A stretch of 64,000 nt of DNA from Echinicola pacifica DSM 19836. GTDB taxonomy: Bacteria; Bacteroidota; Bacteroidia; Cytophagales; Cyclobacteriaceae. Below, piece after piece: positions 26,889 through 35,588 of the stretch. The notes under the pieces were generated by a model, which had not been told where the DNA came from, made no database searches, and saw only the letters and a program-made list of their open reading frames with translations. Positions within the stretch are counted from its first letter, which is position 1. Each line of letters starts with the position of its first letter. The stretch lies in NCBI RefSeq assembly GCF_000373245.1, contig NZ_KB890738.1, forward strand, positions 656,824-720,823. Reading direction: 5' to 3'. The position numbers and the translations under genes were made by a program.

Positions 26889-28643
26889 ATGAAAACCCGA
26901 CTTCTATTTTTCCTTTTGCTACTTAGCTCCCTGGCGGGCATTGCCCAAGAGAAGCGCCCCAATGTGCTGCTGATTATTACGGATGACCAAGGCTATGGGG
27001 ATTTTGGATTTACGGGCAATCCGCATGTCCAAACTCCCACGATCGATCAGCTGGCAGCAGAAAGCAGCTGGTTCACTTCATATTATGTATCACCGGTGTG
27101 TGCGCCCACCCGAGCCAGTTTGCTGACTGGCCGGTATTCGCTGCGTACAGGAATTCGCGATACCTATAATGGGGGCTCCATAATTGCCGCTGATGAATTC
27201 ACCCTAGCTGAGATGCTTAAGTCGGCCAGTTATAAGACAGGAATTTTTGGCAAGTGGCATTTAGGAGACAATTATCCTTCTCGCCCGATGGACCAGGGTT
27301 TTGATGAGTCGCTCATACATTTGGCAGGAGGCATGGGCCAGGTGGGTGATTTCACCACCTACTTTCAGGGGGACAGTAGTTATTTTGATCCTATATTATG
27401 GCATAATGGCAAGCAGCAATCTTACGAGGGCTATTGCTCAGATATATTTGCTGAGGAGGCGATCCGCTTCATGCAGGTCAGCCATTCGTCCGGATCGGAG
27501 CCATTCTTCTGTTATCTATCTTTCAATGCTCCCCATACGCCCCTGCAGGTTCCTGATGAGTATTACCAAAAGTATAAGGATATTGATCCCACTCTTGGCT
27601 TTAGTACAGAGATGGACCCTTCAGATCTGATGTCTGAGCAGGATAAGGAAGATGCGCGGAAGGTCTATGCCATGGTGGACAATATCGATTATAATATGCA
27701 GAGGGTGCTAGCGGCTCTTGATGAGATGGAAATAGCAGAAAATACCCTGATCATTTTCATGACAGACAATGGTCCTGAGCAATACCGTTATCTATCAGGC
27801 TTACGTGGGAGGAAGTCCTCCGTTTACCAGGGAGGAGTGAAGGTGCCGCTGCTGCTAAAGTATCCCGGGAAATACCCTCAGCCAAATGAGATTTCTACCA
27901 CTGCGGTACATATGGACATCTTCCCCACTTTAGCGGAACTATGCCAGGCCGAATTACCAAAGGATCGTGTGATTGATGGTCATAGCCTAGTCCCGTTATT
28001 GGAGGGTAAGCCTGTGGAGTGGGCAGATAGAAGTTTGTTTTTTTATTGGACAAGAAAGTACCCCGAGCTCTATGAAAATATGGCGCTGCAAAGGGGAAAT
28101 TATAGACTGGTCGCCTCGGGAAATTATGATGCAGACTGGCCGGATTTTGACTTGTATGATATTGCCAATGATAGGGGCGAATCGGACAATATCAATTCCT
28201 CAAATCCTAGGCTTGCTCAAAGCATGAAGGTAAGTATGGATAGCCTGTATCAGGAGCTAATCCAGTCACCAAATTTGCAAAACCAAATTCCCATTATAGT
28301 CGGCAGCCCGAATGAAAACCCTAGTTTCCTTAGCCGCAATGACGCCAATGGACAGCGGGGGATATGGAACCAGGAAGAGGTGTTTGGTAAGTGGCGATTG
28401 ATGGTCCTTGATGGAACCTATAATCTCAAATTTAAATTTCTGAAACCCGTCCCTGAAGGTGGACGAATGCTCGTCGAACTAGGTCCACTCGTCTTTCAGC
28501 AACAGCAAGAGGAGGAATCTGATTGGATAGAAATGAAGGGGGTCAAATTAAACGATATGACCGCAGATCTCATCCCGACTTATATGGGGGGTGGAAGAAA
28601 TATTCTTCCTTTTTGGGTTGAAATCGAACGGGTGCAGCCCTGA
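26889..28643 (+). CDS. Secreted sulfatase (arylsulfatase family S1)
   Basis: 584 residues. A signal peptide (MKTRLLFFLLLLSSLAGIAQ) is followed by the sulfatase fold: metal-binding TDDQGYGDFG (31-40) and the signature CAPTRASLLTGRY, in which C71 is the cysteine converted to catalytic formylglycine (CxPxR type). Later motifs FGKWHLG and MTDNGPE complete the active site. The C-terminal ~120 residues form an extra domain. It removes sulfate from sulfated polysaccharides or glycans, in the periplasm or at the surface. The required formylglycine-generating or anSME enzyme is not in the window. Confidence 0.93.
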   Translation: MKTRLLFFLLLLSSLAGIAQEKRPNVLLIITDDQGYGDFGFTGNPHVQTPTIDQLAAESSWFTSYYVSPVCAPTRASLLTGRYSLRTGIRDTYNGGSIIAADEFTLAEMLKSASYKTGIFGKWHLGDNYPSRPMDQGFDESLIHLAGGMGQVGDFTTYFQGDSSYFDPILWHNGKQQSYEGYCSDIFAEEAIRFMQVSHSSGSEPFFCYLSFNAPHTPLQVPDEYYQKYKDIDPTLGFSTEMDPSDLMSEQDKEDARKVYAMVDNIDYNMQRVLAALDEMEIAENTLIIFMTDNGPEQYRYLSGLRGRKSSVYQGGVKVPLLLKYPGKYPQPNEISTTAVHMDIFPTLAELCQAELPKDRVIDGHSLVPLLEGKPVEWADRSLFFYWTRKYPELYENMALQRGNYRLVASGNYDADWPDFDLYDIANDRGESDNINSSNPRLAQSMKVSMDSLYQELIQSPNLQNQIPIIVGSPNENPSFLSRNDANGQRGIWNQEEVFGKWRLMVLDGTYNLKFKFLKPVPEGGRMLVELGPLVFQQQQEEESDWIEMKGVKLNDMTADLIPTYMGGGRNILPFWVEIERVQP

Positions 28644-29156
28644 CCTGCCCGCCAATGCTCCTCTGCCCTAAATAAATTTAAATGAGCATATACGATGGTA
28701 AACTGTATATTTTTGGGGTTTAAGTGTAATGTTTATAGGGTGGAATTGCTCATTATTTCCTTCGAAAAGTTAGGCTTTGTTTAAGGATTTCAATTTAACT
28801 GGGAGCTTTTCTTTGCCTTCTTAAGCATGTATATTTTTGCCATAGGCAAATGCATAGTGAGAATATAAGTGCATTTTACTAATAAGACTGGATTCTCTGA
28901 AATGCGGCAATGCCAATAAACTATAGTGTGTGCAAAGTCCAATTCCAAGCATATTCCATAACTTCAGATTGGGAATAAATAGCAATGAACTGTGTGATAA
29001 TAAAAATGAATCTAATAAATAGAGTGTTGAAGCAGATGGCTTAATATCTCTATCAAAAAGCCTCAGGACTCTTAAATAGGAAGGCTGGAAGCAGAAAGAC
29101 TCATTTATTTCAGTTTTGGAGAATAGCTAAGAATGGGTAGCCTTTAGGGGGGAAAA
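28644..29156. other. Intergenic region between converging sulfatase and RNA methyltransferase genes
   Basis: 513 bp. No gene, repeat or clear terminator hairpin was found. It may contain decayed sequence. Confidence 0.5.
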
Positions 29157-29696
29157 CTAATCTTTGAGAGAGCCTAGTTTATTGACAAAATCCCATATAG
29201 CAATGCCCATACTCACGGAGATATTCAGAGAATGCTTGGTGCCCATTTGAGGAATTTCGAGCACATGATCACTGGCAGCGATTACCTCATCTTCCACCCC
29301 AAATACTTCATTTCCGAATACAAGTGCATACTTACTTTCAGGCTGGGGGCTAAACTTATTCAGCATGGTACTATGATCGACTTGCTCAAGGGAGCAGATC
29401 TGAAAGCCTTCAGTTTTGAGAGCCGCGATGGCTTCGAGGGTATGGTCAAAATATTCCCAATCGACGGATTCGGTGGCTCCTAAAGCGGTCTTCTGAATGT
29501 CCCTATGTGGAGGGGTGCCGGTGATGCCGCAGAGGTAAATTTTCTTGATGCGGAAGGCATCGGAAGTGCGGAAAGCCGAACCGATATTATTGAGGCTGCG
29601 GATATTGTCCAGGACGATGACGACAGGGACTTTATCTGCTTCTTTAAATTCTTCCACAGAGAGCCGGTTGAGCTCCTCCATACTTAATTTTTTCAT
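29157..29696 (-). CDS. TrmH/SpoU-family RNA 2'-O-ribose methyltransferase
   Basis: 179 residues. The three SPOUT motifs are present: motif 1 DNIRSLNNIGSAFRTSDAF, motif 2 LVFGNEVFGV and motif 3 IPQMGTKHSLNISVSMGIAIW. These form the knotted SAM-binding site that methylates the ribose 2'-OH of tRNA or rRNA. It is about the length of TrmL-like members but has an extra N-terminal helix (MKKLSMEELNRLSVEEFKEAD). The exact target nucleotide is unknown. It is divergent from mutS, with 227 bp between the starts. Confidence 0.92.
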   Translation of the reverse strand: MKKLSMEELNRLSVEEFKEADKVPVVIVLDNIRSLNNIGSAFRTSDAFRIKKIYLCGITGTPPHRDIQKTALGATESVDWEYFDHTLEAIAALKTEGFQICSLEQVDHSTMLNKFSPQPESKYALVFGNEVFGVEDEVIAASDHVLEIPQMGTKHSLNISVSMGIAIWDFVNKLGSLKD

Positions 29697-29923
29697 TACG
29701 CTTTTGTTTACCCTGTTGAATCGATTAATTTCAGGCTAGAAATGGTAAATTTGCCATTTACTAAAGGCATTTTTTCTTAGAATAAGATGAACCTTGCAGC
29801 GGAACGCTGCGCCTCATCCCAAAGAATACCTAGAATCCAGGACCAGAATATAGTCAGGTCTGGAACGAGGGAAATCTGCCAGATGCCAAAATTAACAGAT
29901 AAGATTTAAAAATAGCGTATAAA

Positions 29924-32533
29924 ATGGCCAAAGCAAAGGCAAAAGAAGCCAAGGAGACTCCCTTGATGAAGCAGTATAACAGTATAAAAGCCAAACATCC
30001 TGGTGCATTATTGCTGTTTAGAGTGGGTGATTTTTATGAGACTTTTGGGGAAGATGCTATTAAGGCCAGCAAGATTCTGGATATCGTTTTGACCAAAAGG
30101 GCCAATGGCTCAGCAAGCCATATAGAGCTGGCAGGGTTTCCACACCATTCTCTGGACAACTACCTTCCCAAGCTGGTGCGTGCAGGTAATCGAGTGGCGA
30201 TCTGTGATCAGCTGGAAGACCCCAAAGATGTAAAAGGAATCGTCAAAAGAGGGGTGACTGAGCTTGTGACCCCGGGCTTATCCTTTAATGATAATGTGCT
30301 TGATAAGCGCAGCAATAATTACTTGGCTTCTATTTATTTTGGCAAGCAGACCTTGGGTATTTCCTTTTTGGATCTCTCCACGGGTGAATTTATGTGCGCC
30401 GAAGGAGGGGCACCTTATATTGAGAAATTACTACAGGGATTCAATCCGGCGGAGGTAATCTATTCCAAAGCGCATAAGGGCAGTGCTCAGGACTTGCTAC
30501 GGGATGATTATACCACCTTCCATTGCGAGGATTGGGTGTATCAATATGACTATACCTATGAGAAACTAACGGGGCATTTCCAGACGGCCAACCTGAAGGG
30601 ATTTGGGATTGAGAATCTTGAGCATGGCACCATTGCCGCAGGCGCTATCTTATATTACCTGGAAGAAACTGAGCATAAAGAGGTGAAGCATATCGCCTCC
30701 ATTTCGAGGATCGCAGAGGAGAAATTTGTGTGGCTGGATAAGTTTACCATTCGTAATCTCGAGCTGGTATATCCTCAGCAAGATGGCGGAGTTCCCCTGA
30801 TTCAGATACTAGATCATACGGTCACTCCGATGGGTTCCCGGATGATGAAGAAGTGGATGGTCTTACCGCTGAAGGACAAGGAGGCAATAGAGGAGCGCCT
30901 GAAAGTCGTGGAATATTTCCATGGTGAAAAGGAAATGAGTGAGGAGATTCTCTCTCACTTAAAGCATATCGGGGATCTGGAGCGCCTGATCTCCAAAGTG
31001 GCTGTCGCAAGGATCAACCCACGCGAGATGAATCAGCTCAAAAAAGCCCTTAAAAGTACCCTGCCTATCAAGGCACTGTTGAAAGGACAGAAAAATAATT
31101 CGCTCAAGAAACTTGGAGACCAGATCAACGCCTGCGAATTTCTGCTGGAGAAGATCGAGCAGGAACTGCGAGAAGAGGCTCCCATGCTAGTGCATCAGGG
31201 AAATATCATCTGCAATGGGGTGGATGAGGAGCTTGATGAATACCGACGCTTGGCGACTTCCGGCAAGGATTACCTTGTGGAGATTCAGCAGCGTGAGGTC
31301 AAAAGGACGGGCATTAGCTCGCTAAAAATTGCCTATAATAAGGTTTTTGGCTATTACCTCGAAGTGTCAAATGCGCATAAGGACAAGGTGCCTGCCGAGT
31401 GGATTCGTAAGCAGACCCTAGTGAATGCCGAGCGATATATCACTGAGGAGCTGAAGGAATATGAGGATAAGATTCTCCATGCGGAAGAAAAGCTTATTGT
31501 TCTGGAGCAAAAGTATTTTAATCTTCTGGTCCAGAGTGCCGGGGAATATGTCATTCAGATCCAGGAGAATGCCAGGATCTTGGGGACGGTGGACTGCCTG
31601 CTGTCCTTTGCCCGGGTGGCGATCTCTAATAACTATTGCCGGCCAAAGGTCGCAGATACCGATAGCTTAGAAATCAAGGATGGCCGACACCCTGTGATAG
31701 AGAAGCAGCTTCCAATTGGGGAGGATTATGTGCCAAATGACATTTACCTGGACCACAGTAGTCAGCAGATTATCGTGATCACAGGCCCCAATATGGCCGG
31801 TAAGTCGGCCCTGCTGCGGCAGACAGCTTTGATTGTATTGATGGCGCAGATGGGGAGTTTTGTGCCGGCCTCTTATGCGAGGGTGGGGATTATCGATAAG
31901 GTATTTACCCGTGTGGGAGCCTCCGATAACCTGGCCAAGGGAGAATCGACCTTTATGGTTGAAATGACCGAGACGGCGAGTATTCTCAATAATCTTTCGG
32001 ATCGGAGTTTGGTGCTGATGGATGAGATTGGGCGGGGTACCTCGACCTATGATGGGATAAGCATTGCCTGGTCCATCGTGGAGTTTTTGCATAACCATCC
32101 AAAATTCCGCGCCAAGACCTTATTTGCCACTCACTATCATGAACTCAACCAGCTGGCGGAGGATTTTCCGAAGATCAAAAATTTCAACGTATCGGTAAAG
32201 GAGGTAGGAGATAAGGTGATCTTTATGCGGAAGCTAAAAGAAGGGGGCAGTGAGCATAGTTTTGGGATCCACGTGGCCCAAATGGCTGGCATGCCCAACC
32301 CTGTGGTGCTGCGAGCTTCAGAAATAATGGGGCACTTGGAGAAAGACAAGGACCTGCATCAGCAGCAGGAAAAGGTGAAGGATATGCCGAAAAATAATTT
32401 TCAGCTGAGCTTATTTGAGATTGATCCGAAGTTTAAGGAAGCTCAGGAAATGCTCAATTCCATAGATATCAATACGATCTCCCCAGTGGAGGCATTATTG
32501 AAATTAAATGAAATTAAGAAAAAATTAGAGTAA
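29924..32533 (+). CDS. mutS: DNA mismatch repair protein MutS
   Basis: 869 residues, full length for MutS1. The N-terminal mismatch-recognition motif is GDFYETF with F37-Y38-E39, where Phe stacks on the mispaired base. The connector, lever and clamp domains follow. The ATPase has Walker A GPNMAGKS (621-628), LMDEIGRGTSTYDG (Walker B region) and FATHYHEL. It recognises mismatches and recruits MutL, which is not nearby. The Walker A continuation SALLRQ, rather than STYLRQ, is in my experience usual in Bacteroidota. Monocistronic, followed by the tRNA genes. Confidence 0.97.
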   Translation: MAKAKAKEAKETPLMKQYNSIKAKHPGALLLFRVGDFYETFGEDAIKASKILDIVLTKRANGSASHIELAGFPHHSLDNYLPKLVRAGNRVAICDQLEDPKDVKGIVKRGVTELVTPGLSFNDNVLDKRSNNYLASIYFGKQTLGISFLDLSTGEFMCAEGGAPYIEKLLQGFNPAEVIYSKAHKGSAQDLLRDDYTTFHCEDWVYQYDYTYEKLTGHFQTANLKGFGIENLEHGTIAAGAILYYLEETEHKEVKHIASISRIAEEKFVWLDKFTIRNLELVYPQQDGGVPLIQILDHTVTPMGSRMMKKWMVLPLKDKEAIEERLKVVEYFHGEKEMSEEILSHLKHIGDLERLISKVAVARINPREMNQLKKALKSTLPIKALLKGQKNNSLKKLGDQINACEFLLEKIEQELREEAPMLVHQGNIICNGVDEELDEYRRLATSGKDYLVEIQQREVKRTGISSLKIAYNKVFGYYLEVSNAHKDKVPAEWIRKQTLVNAERYITEELKEYEDKILHAEEKLIVLEQKYFNLLVQSAGEYVIQIQENARILGTVDCLLSFARVAISNNYCRPKVADTDSLEIKDGRHPVIEKQLPIGEDYVPNDIYLDHSSQQIIVITGPNMAGKSALLRQTALIVLMAQMGSFVPASYARVGIIDKVFTRVGASDNLAKGESTFMVEMTETASILNNLSDRSLVLMDEIGRGTSTYDGISIAWSIVEFLHNHPKFRAKTLFATHYHELNQLAEDFPKIKNFNVSVKEVGDKVIFMRKLKEGGSEHSFGIHVAQMAGMPNPVVLRASEIMGHLEKDKDLHQQQEKVKDMPKNNFQLSLFEIDPKFKEAQEMLNSIDINTISPVEALLKLNEIKKKLE

Positions 32534-32605
32534 AATAAATTCTCTGAAAATCAGTAATATACTGGCTAATGGGGTGGAATTGGGTAAAAAAAATTAGGGC
32601 AAGTA

Positions 32606-32635
32606 TTGCAGATTAAAAAAAGCTGCGTACATTTG
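32606..32635 (+). promoter_or_regulatory. Bacteroidota-type promoter of tRNA-Gly
   Basis: TTG at 32606-32608 and TACATTTG at 32628-32635 (consensus TAnnTTTG) are separated by 19 bp, exactly the spacing of Bacteroidota sigma-A promoters. Transcription would begin about 32642, some 43 nt before the tRNA. Confidence 0.75.
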
Positions 32636-32684
32636 CACTCACAATAACGGAGATAATAACGGTCACCGTATCAATTTCATACAA

Positions 32685-32757
32685 GCGAAAGTAGCTCAGC
32701 TGGTAGAGCACAACCTTGCCAAGGTTGGGGTCGCGAGTTCGAATCTCGTCTTTCGCT
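32685..32757 (+). tRNA. tRNA-Gly (anticodon GCC)
   Basis: 73 nt. The acceptor stem GCGAAAG (32685-32691) pairs with CTTTCGC (32750-32756), with U73 as discriminator, as expected for glycine. The D arm AGCTCAGCTGGTAGAGC, the anticodon arm CCTTGCCAAGG with GCC, and the T arm with GTTCGAATC are all standard. The 3' CCA is not encoded. It lies between its promoter and a terminator at 32765. Confidence 0.96.
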
Positions 32758-32764
32758 CTTAGCG

Positions 32765-32793
32765 AGCCCTTGAAATAAAGGGCTTTCTTGTTT
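32765..32793 (+). terminator. Terminator between the two tRNA genes
   Basis: AGCCCTT (32765-32771) pairs with AAGGGCT (32778-32784) and is followed by TTCTTGTTT. It suggests that the two tRNAs are separate transcripts. Confidence 0.7.
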
Positions 32794-32822
32794 CCAAGGA
32801 GTATTTTTTCAGAAGGAATTAA

Positions 32823-32830
32823 TATCTTTG
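32823..32830 (+). promoter_or_regulatory. Candidate -7 box of tRNA-Leu (TATCTTTG)
   Basis: Matches TAnnTTTG, 33 bp before tRNA-Leu and after the inter-tRNA terminator. No TTG sits at the expected -33 position, so support is partial. Confidence 0.45.
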
Positions 32831-32863
32831 GGACGAAAATAAACTTCTATGCAGATAGAAGAA

Positions 32864-32947
32864 GCCGGGATGGTGGAATAGGTAGACACGCAAGACTTAA
32901 AATCTTGTGGCTTCACGGCCGTGCGGGTTCGATTCCCGCTCCTGGTA
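32864..32947 (+). tRNA. tRNA-Leu (anticodon TAA)
   Basis: 84 nt with the long variable arm of class II tRNAs. The acceptor GCCGGGA pairs with TCCTGGT (two G-U pairs), with A73 as discriminator, as for leucine. The anticodon arm CAAGACTTAAAATCTTG shows TAA. The variable arm reads TGGCTTCACGGCCG, and the T arm contains GTTCGATTC. CCA is not encoded. The palindromic repeat region begins about 75 bp after its terminator. Confidence 0.95.
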
Positions 32948-32966
32948 CAGCTGATCATCAGCAAAT

Positions 32967-32999
32967 AGAGCTTCCCTTTTGAGGAAGCTCTTTCTGTTT
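32967..32999 (+). terminator. Terminator of tRNA-Leu
   Basis: AGAGCTTCC (32967-32975) pairs perfectly with GGAAGCTCT (32983-32991), followed by TTCTGTTT. Confidence 0.75.
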
Positions 33000-33071
33000 A
33001 ACTACTATAAAGCCTTAATTTTTTAGCGTAGTGGCTTCAACCAATTCAGTCCCTGATAGAAGTAGAATAGC

Positions 33072-33745
33072 CCACGAAGAGGTTCCATGGTTATATAGAA
33101 TGGATAATACCAATTCGACCCCGTCGGGGTCGTGTATTTTTTTTGTGATGTTATTTCTATAAACATATGATCCCTTTGGGATCAAAAAAGTGGCTAAAGC
33201 TCTATGAGTACACCTCAATATAAGAGGAGGATACCATTATTCTAATAATTATATGGCTCAGCGATGGTTCTGGCAGACCTCGAAGAGGTCTTATGTTTAT
33301 AGCAAATAAATATAATTTAAGACCAATCCGACCCCAAGGGGGTCGCATAGTTATTTGCTTTCCAATTTCTATAAACATATGATCCCTTTGGGATCAAAAA
33401 AGTGGCTAAAGCTCTATTAGTACACCTCAATATAAGAGGAGGGTACCATATATCTAATAATTTAATGGCTTAGCGATGCCTCAGGACAGACCTCGAAGAG
33501 GTCTTATGTTTATAGCAAATGAATAAAAGTAAAGCCCAATCCGACCCCAAGGGGGTCGCATAGTGCTTTGGCTAACTATTTCTAAAAACATATGATCCCT
33601 TTGGTATCAAAAAGTGGCTAAAGCTCTATGAGTACATCTCAATAAAAGAGGAGGATACCATTATTCTAATAATTATATGGCTCAGCGATGCCTCAGGGCA
33701 GCCCTCGAAGAGGTCTTATGTTTATAGCATATAAAAAGTTAAGAC
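33072..33745. repeat. Palindrome-rich ~213-bp tandem repeat, array A (about 3 units)
   Basis: The AGACCTC-type element recurs at 33275, 33488 and 33700, a period of 212-213 bp, after a truncated copy at 33074. Each unit holds four inverted repeats: P1 GACCCC-(GTC or AAG)-GGGGTC (33117-33131 in unit 1), P2 GATCCC-TTT-GGGATC (33169-33183), P3 CCTC-aatataa-GAGG (33213-33227) and P4 AGACCTC-GAA-GAGGTCT (33275-33291). Flanking words such as TATGTTTATAG and CTCAGCGATG are also conserved. Unit 1 has a distinct lead-in (GGTTCCATGGTTATATAG) shared with array B. No real gene is encoded. The array precedes the AbiE pair. Confidence 0.93.
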
Positions 33746-34042
33746 CAATGCGATCCCAATTTTACTTCAAGATTCTACAAGAAGTATCTCTTCACGCCGG
33801 AGAATAGTTCCAACTTCTGATCTAGGGCCCATTTCTTATTTCATTTATCAAGGGTATAAAGGTGAAATCTAAAGTATGACTTTAATATTATTTTTGGGAT
33901 AAGGTATTAATTAATATATGTTGCAAACATATTGAAATACAATCAATTAAGATCATTATATTTTTGCTTTTTGCATGAATTTTCAATGATAAATCTTGCA
34001 TATACTCATATAATTTGATACAATTGTATCGGAGATAAAATA
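33746..34042. other. Non-repeat spacer between array A and the AbiE genes
   Basis: About 297 bp, A+T-rich, with a degraded repeat tail at its left end (GCGATCCCAATTTTAC). The right end contains the promoter region and operator palindrome of the AbiE operon. No gene is seen. Confidence 0.6.
34017..34030. promoter_or_regulatory. Perfect 14-bp palindrome, candidate AbiEi operator
   Basis: GATACAATTGTATC is fully self-complementary and ends 12 bp before the antitoxin start. AbiEi-type antitoxins repress their own operon by binding inverted repeats at the promoter (established for the Streptococcus AbiE system). Occupancy here would cover the transcription start. The assignment is inference. Confidence 0.6.
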
Positions 34043-34627
34043 ATGAGCACCTTAAACAACCTAAGAAAACGTCTAAGACGTGGACGCGTCTATCGCCGCG
34101 CCGATTTAGAGCGGTGGTCTAATTCTGTGGACAGGCATTTAGGCCAATTGGTGGATGACGGCACCTTGCAAAAGCTTTCTCATGGTCTTTATCATTATCC
34201 CAAGGAATCAGTTTATGGCCTAACTCCTCCCGATGAAGCAAGCTTAGTGCGTTGCTTTTTGAAGGATGATGATTTTTTGATTACCTCTCCTAATGCCTAT
34301 AACAGCCTAGGGCTGGGTACTACTCAGCTTTATAACAAACGAGTAGTCTATAATCATAAACGTCATGGTGAGTATGAATTGGGTGGCAGAAAGTTCTTTT
34401 TCCACATGAAGCCCAAGTTTCCTAAGAAACTCAGTCCAGAGTTTTTGTTAGTGGATTTGGTCAATAACTTAGAGACCTTAGCTGAGGATAAAGAGATGGT
34501 TTTATCCAAAGCAAAAGAAAAAGCGGGCAAGCTTGATCTTGCTAAATTAAGACGTATTGTCTCAGCCTATGGGGGAGCAAAAGCCAAGAACGTGTTTTCA
34601 TCGGTTTTAGAGGGACAGCATGCCTGA
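34043..34627 (+). CDS. AbiEi-like antitoxin / transcriptional repressor (DUF6088 type)
   Basis: 194 residues. The N-terminal winged helix (VYRRADLERWSNSVDRHLGQLVDDGTLQKLSHGLYHYPKES) is the fold of AbiEi antitoxins, which bind their operator. The C-terminal part (about 70-190) matches the DUF6088/AbiEi C-terminal domain that neutralises the toxin. The last 8 bp overlap the toxin gene, as is usual for type IV AbiE modules. In known systems the antitoxin does not contact the toxin directly. Flanked by repeat arrays on both sides; no mobility gene is present. The DUF-level name is from memory. Confidence 0.88.
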   Translation: MSTLNNLRKRLRRGRVYRRADLERWSNSVDRHLGQLVDDGTLQKLSHGLYHYPKESVYGLTPPDEASLVRCFLKDDDFLITSPNAYNSLGLGTTQLYNKRVVYNHKRHGEYELGGRKFFFHMKPKFPKKLSPEFLLVDLVNNLETLAEDKEMVLSKAKEKAGKLDLAKLRRIVSAYGGAKAKNVFSSVLEGQHA

Positions 34628-35579
34628 TCAATACTTACATGAACGAGAGGATTTTATTGATCTTCTGAGAATCCTGGAACAGGAAACGGGCATACAAATC
34701 CAGTTGATTGAAAAGGACTACTGGATAATGCATGTATTGTATGGGCTGAAAAAGCAAAACTTCGAGTTTGAACTCAAAGGAGGAACTTCTCTTTCAAAAG
34801 GATACCAAATCATTCAACGGTTTTCTGAGGACATTGATATTCATATCAAAGCCCCAGCTCATTTGGAAGTAAATGAAAATCCCAAAAGTGACAAACCCAA
34901 AGCCATTCAATCTCGGAAAGACTTTTATGATTGGCTCGCAGATAACATTCAGATTGATGGGATCATTGCCATCAAAAGAGATGAGGCTTTTGACGATACC
35001 GACAAATACCGAAGCGGAGGCATTCGCTTATATTATGAAGCTCAGACAGGTTACTTAGAGGGTATGAAAGAATGCATTCTGCTGGAAGCTGGCTTTGATA
35101 CTGTTACCCCAAATACTCAGCTTCTGATTAGCTGCTGGGCGTATGACAAAGCTGCCGAAAACCCAAAAGTTAAAATTATCGATAACAGGGCTTTCGATGT
35201 GGCTTGCTATCATCCAGGCTATACGTTTGTTGAAAAACTTCAGACGGTGGCCACAAAGTACAGGCAGGAACAGGAAACGGGTGAGAAGAAAGCAAATTTG
35301 ATGCGTCAGTACTATGACCTCTATTGCCTTTTGGATGTTCCTGAGGTTTTGGAGTTTATCGGCACGGAAGCCTATTTTGAGCACAAGAAAGCCCGCTTTC
35401 CTAAGAAAGACTTTGAAATTCCCATAGCAGAGAATGAAGCTTTTCTACTTAGCAATCCTGAACAAAGAGCTGAGTTTGAAGCTCGATATAAGGCCACTGC
35501 CGCTTTGTACTATAAGGGGCAAGTCGAGTTTAATTCTTTAATTGAGCGAATTACAGGCGTTCTATTGGATAAAGGATGA
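34620..35579 (+). CDS. AbiEii/AbiGii-family nucleotidyltransferase toxin
   Basis: 319 residues. The nucleotidyltransferase signature is complete: IEKDYW (30-35), GGTSLSK (54-60), then SEDIDIHI (69-76) with the two metal-binding aspartates, and a C-terminal KxxxxRQYYDLYCLL segment. This is the DUF1814/AbiEii fold; relatives block growth or abort phage infection, and the M. tuberculosis MenT toxins transfer nucleotides to tRNA acceptor ends. The intact motifs suggest an active toxin. It ends 10 bp before array B begins, so the repeat abuts its stop codon. A phage-defence role is inference. Confidence 0.9.
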   Translation: MPDQYLHEREDFIDLLRILEQETGIQIQLIEKDYWIMHVLYGLKKQNFEFELKGGTSLSKGYQIIQRFSEDIDIHIKAPAHLEVNENPKSDKPKAIQSRKDFYDWLADNIQIDGIIAIKRDEAFDDTDKYRSGGIRLYYEAQTGYLEGMKECILLEAGFDTVTPNTQLLISCWAYDKAAENPKVKIIDNRAFDVACYHPGYTFVEKLQTVATKYRQEQETGEKKANLMRQYYDLYCLLDVPEVLEFIGTEAYFEHKKARFPKKDFEIPIAENEAFLLSNPEQRAEFEARYKATAALYYKGQVEFNSLIERITGVLLDKG

Positions 35580-35588
35580 GGTAAATTA

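Noticed and set aside
26707-26892. 61-codon frame overlapping the sulfatase start
   Set aside because: TTG start, no recognisable family, and low-complexity hydrophobic tail. Better explained as upstream non-coding DNA.
32788-32982. 64-codon frame over tRNA-Leu
   Set aside because: It overlaps a complete, well-paired tRNA gene and its terminator.
33015-33218. 67-codon minus-strand frame across array A
   Set aside because: It is a chance frame through palindromic repeat units. The same region recurs out of frame in later units and has no protein-like features.
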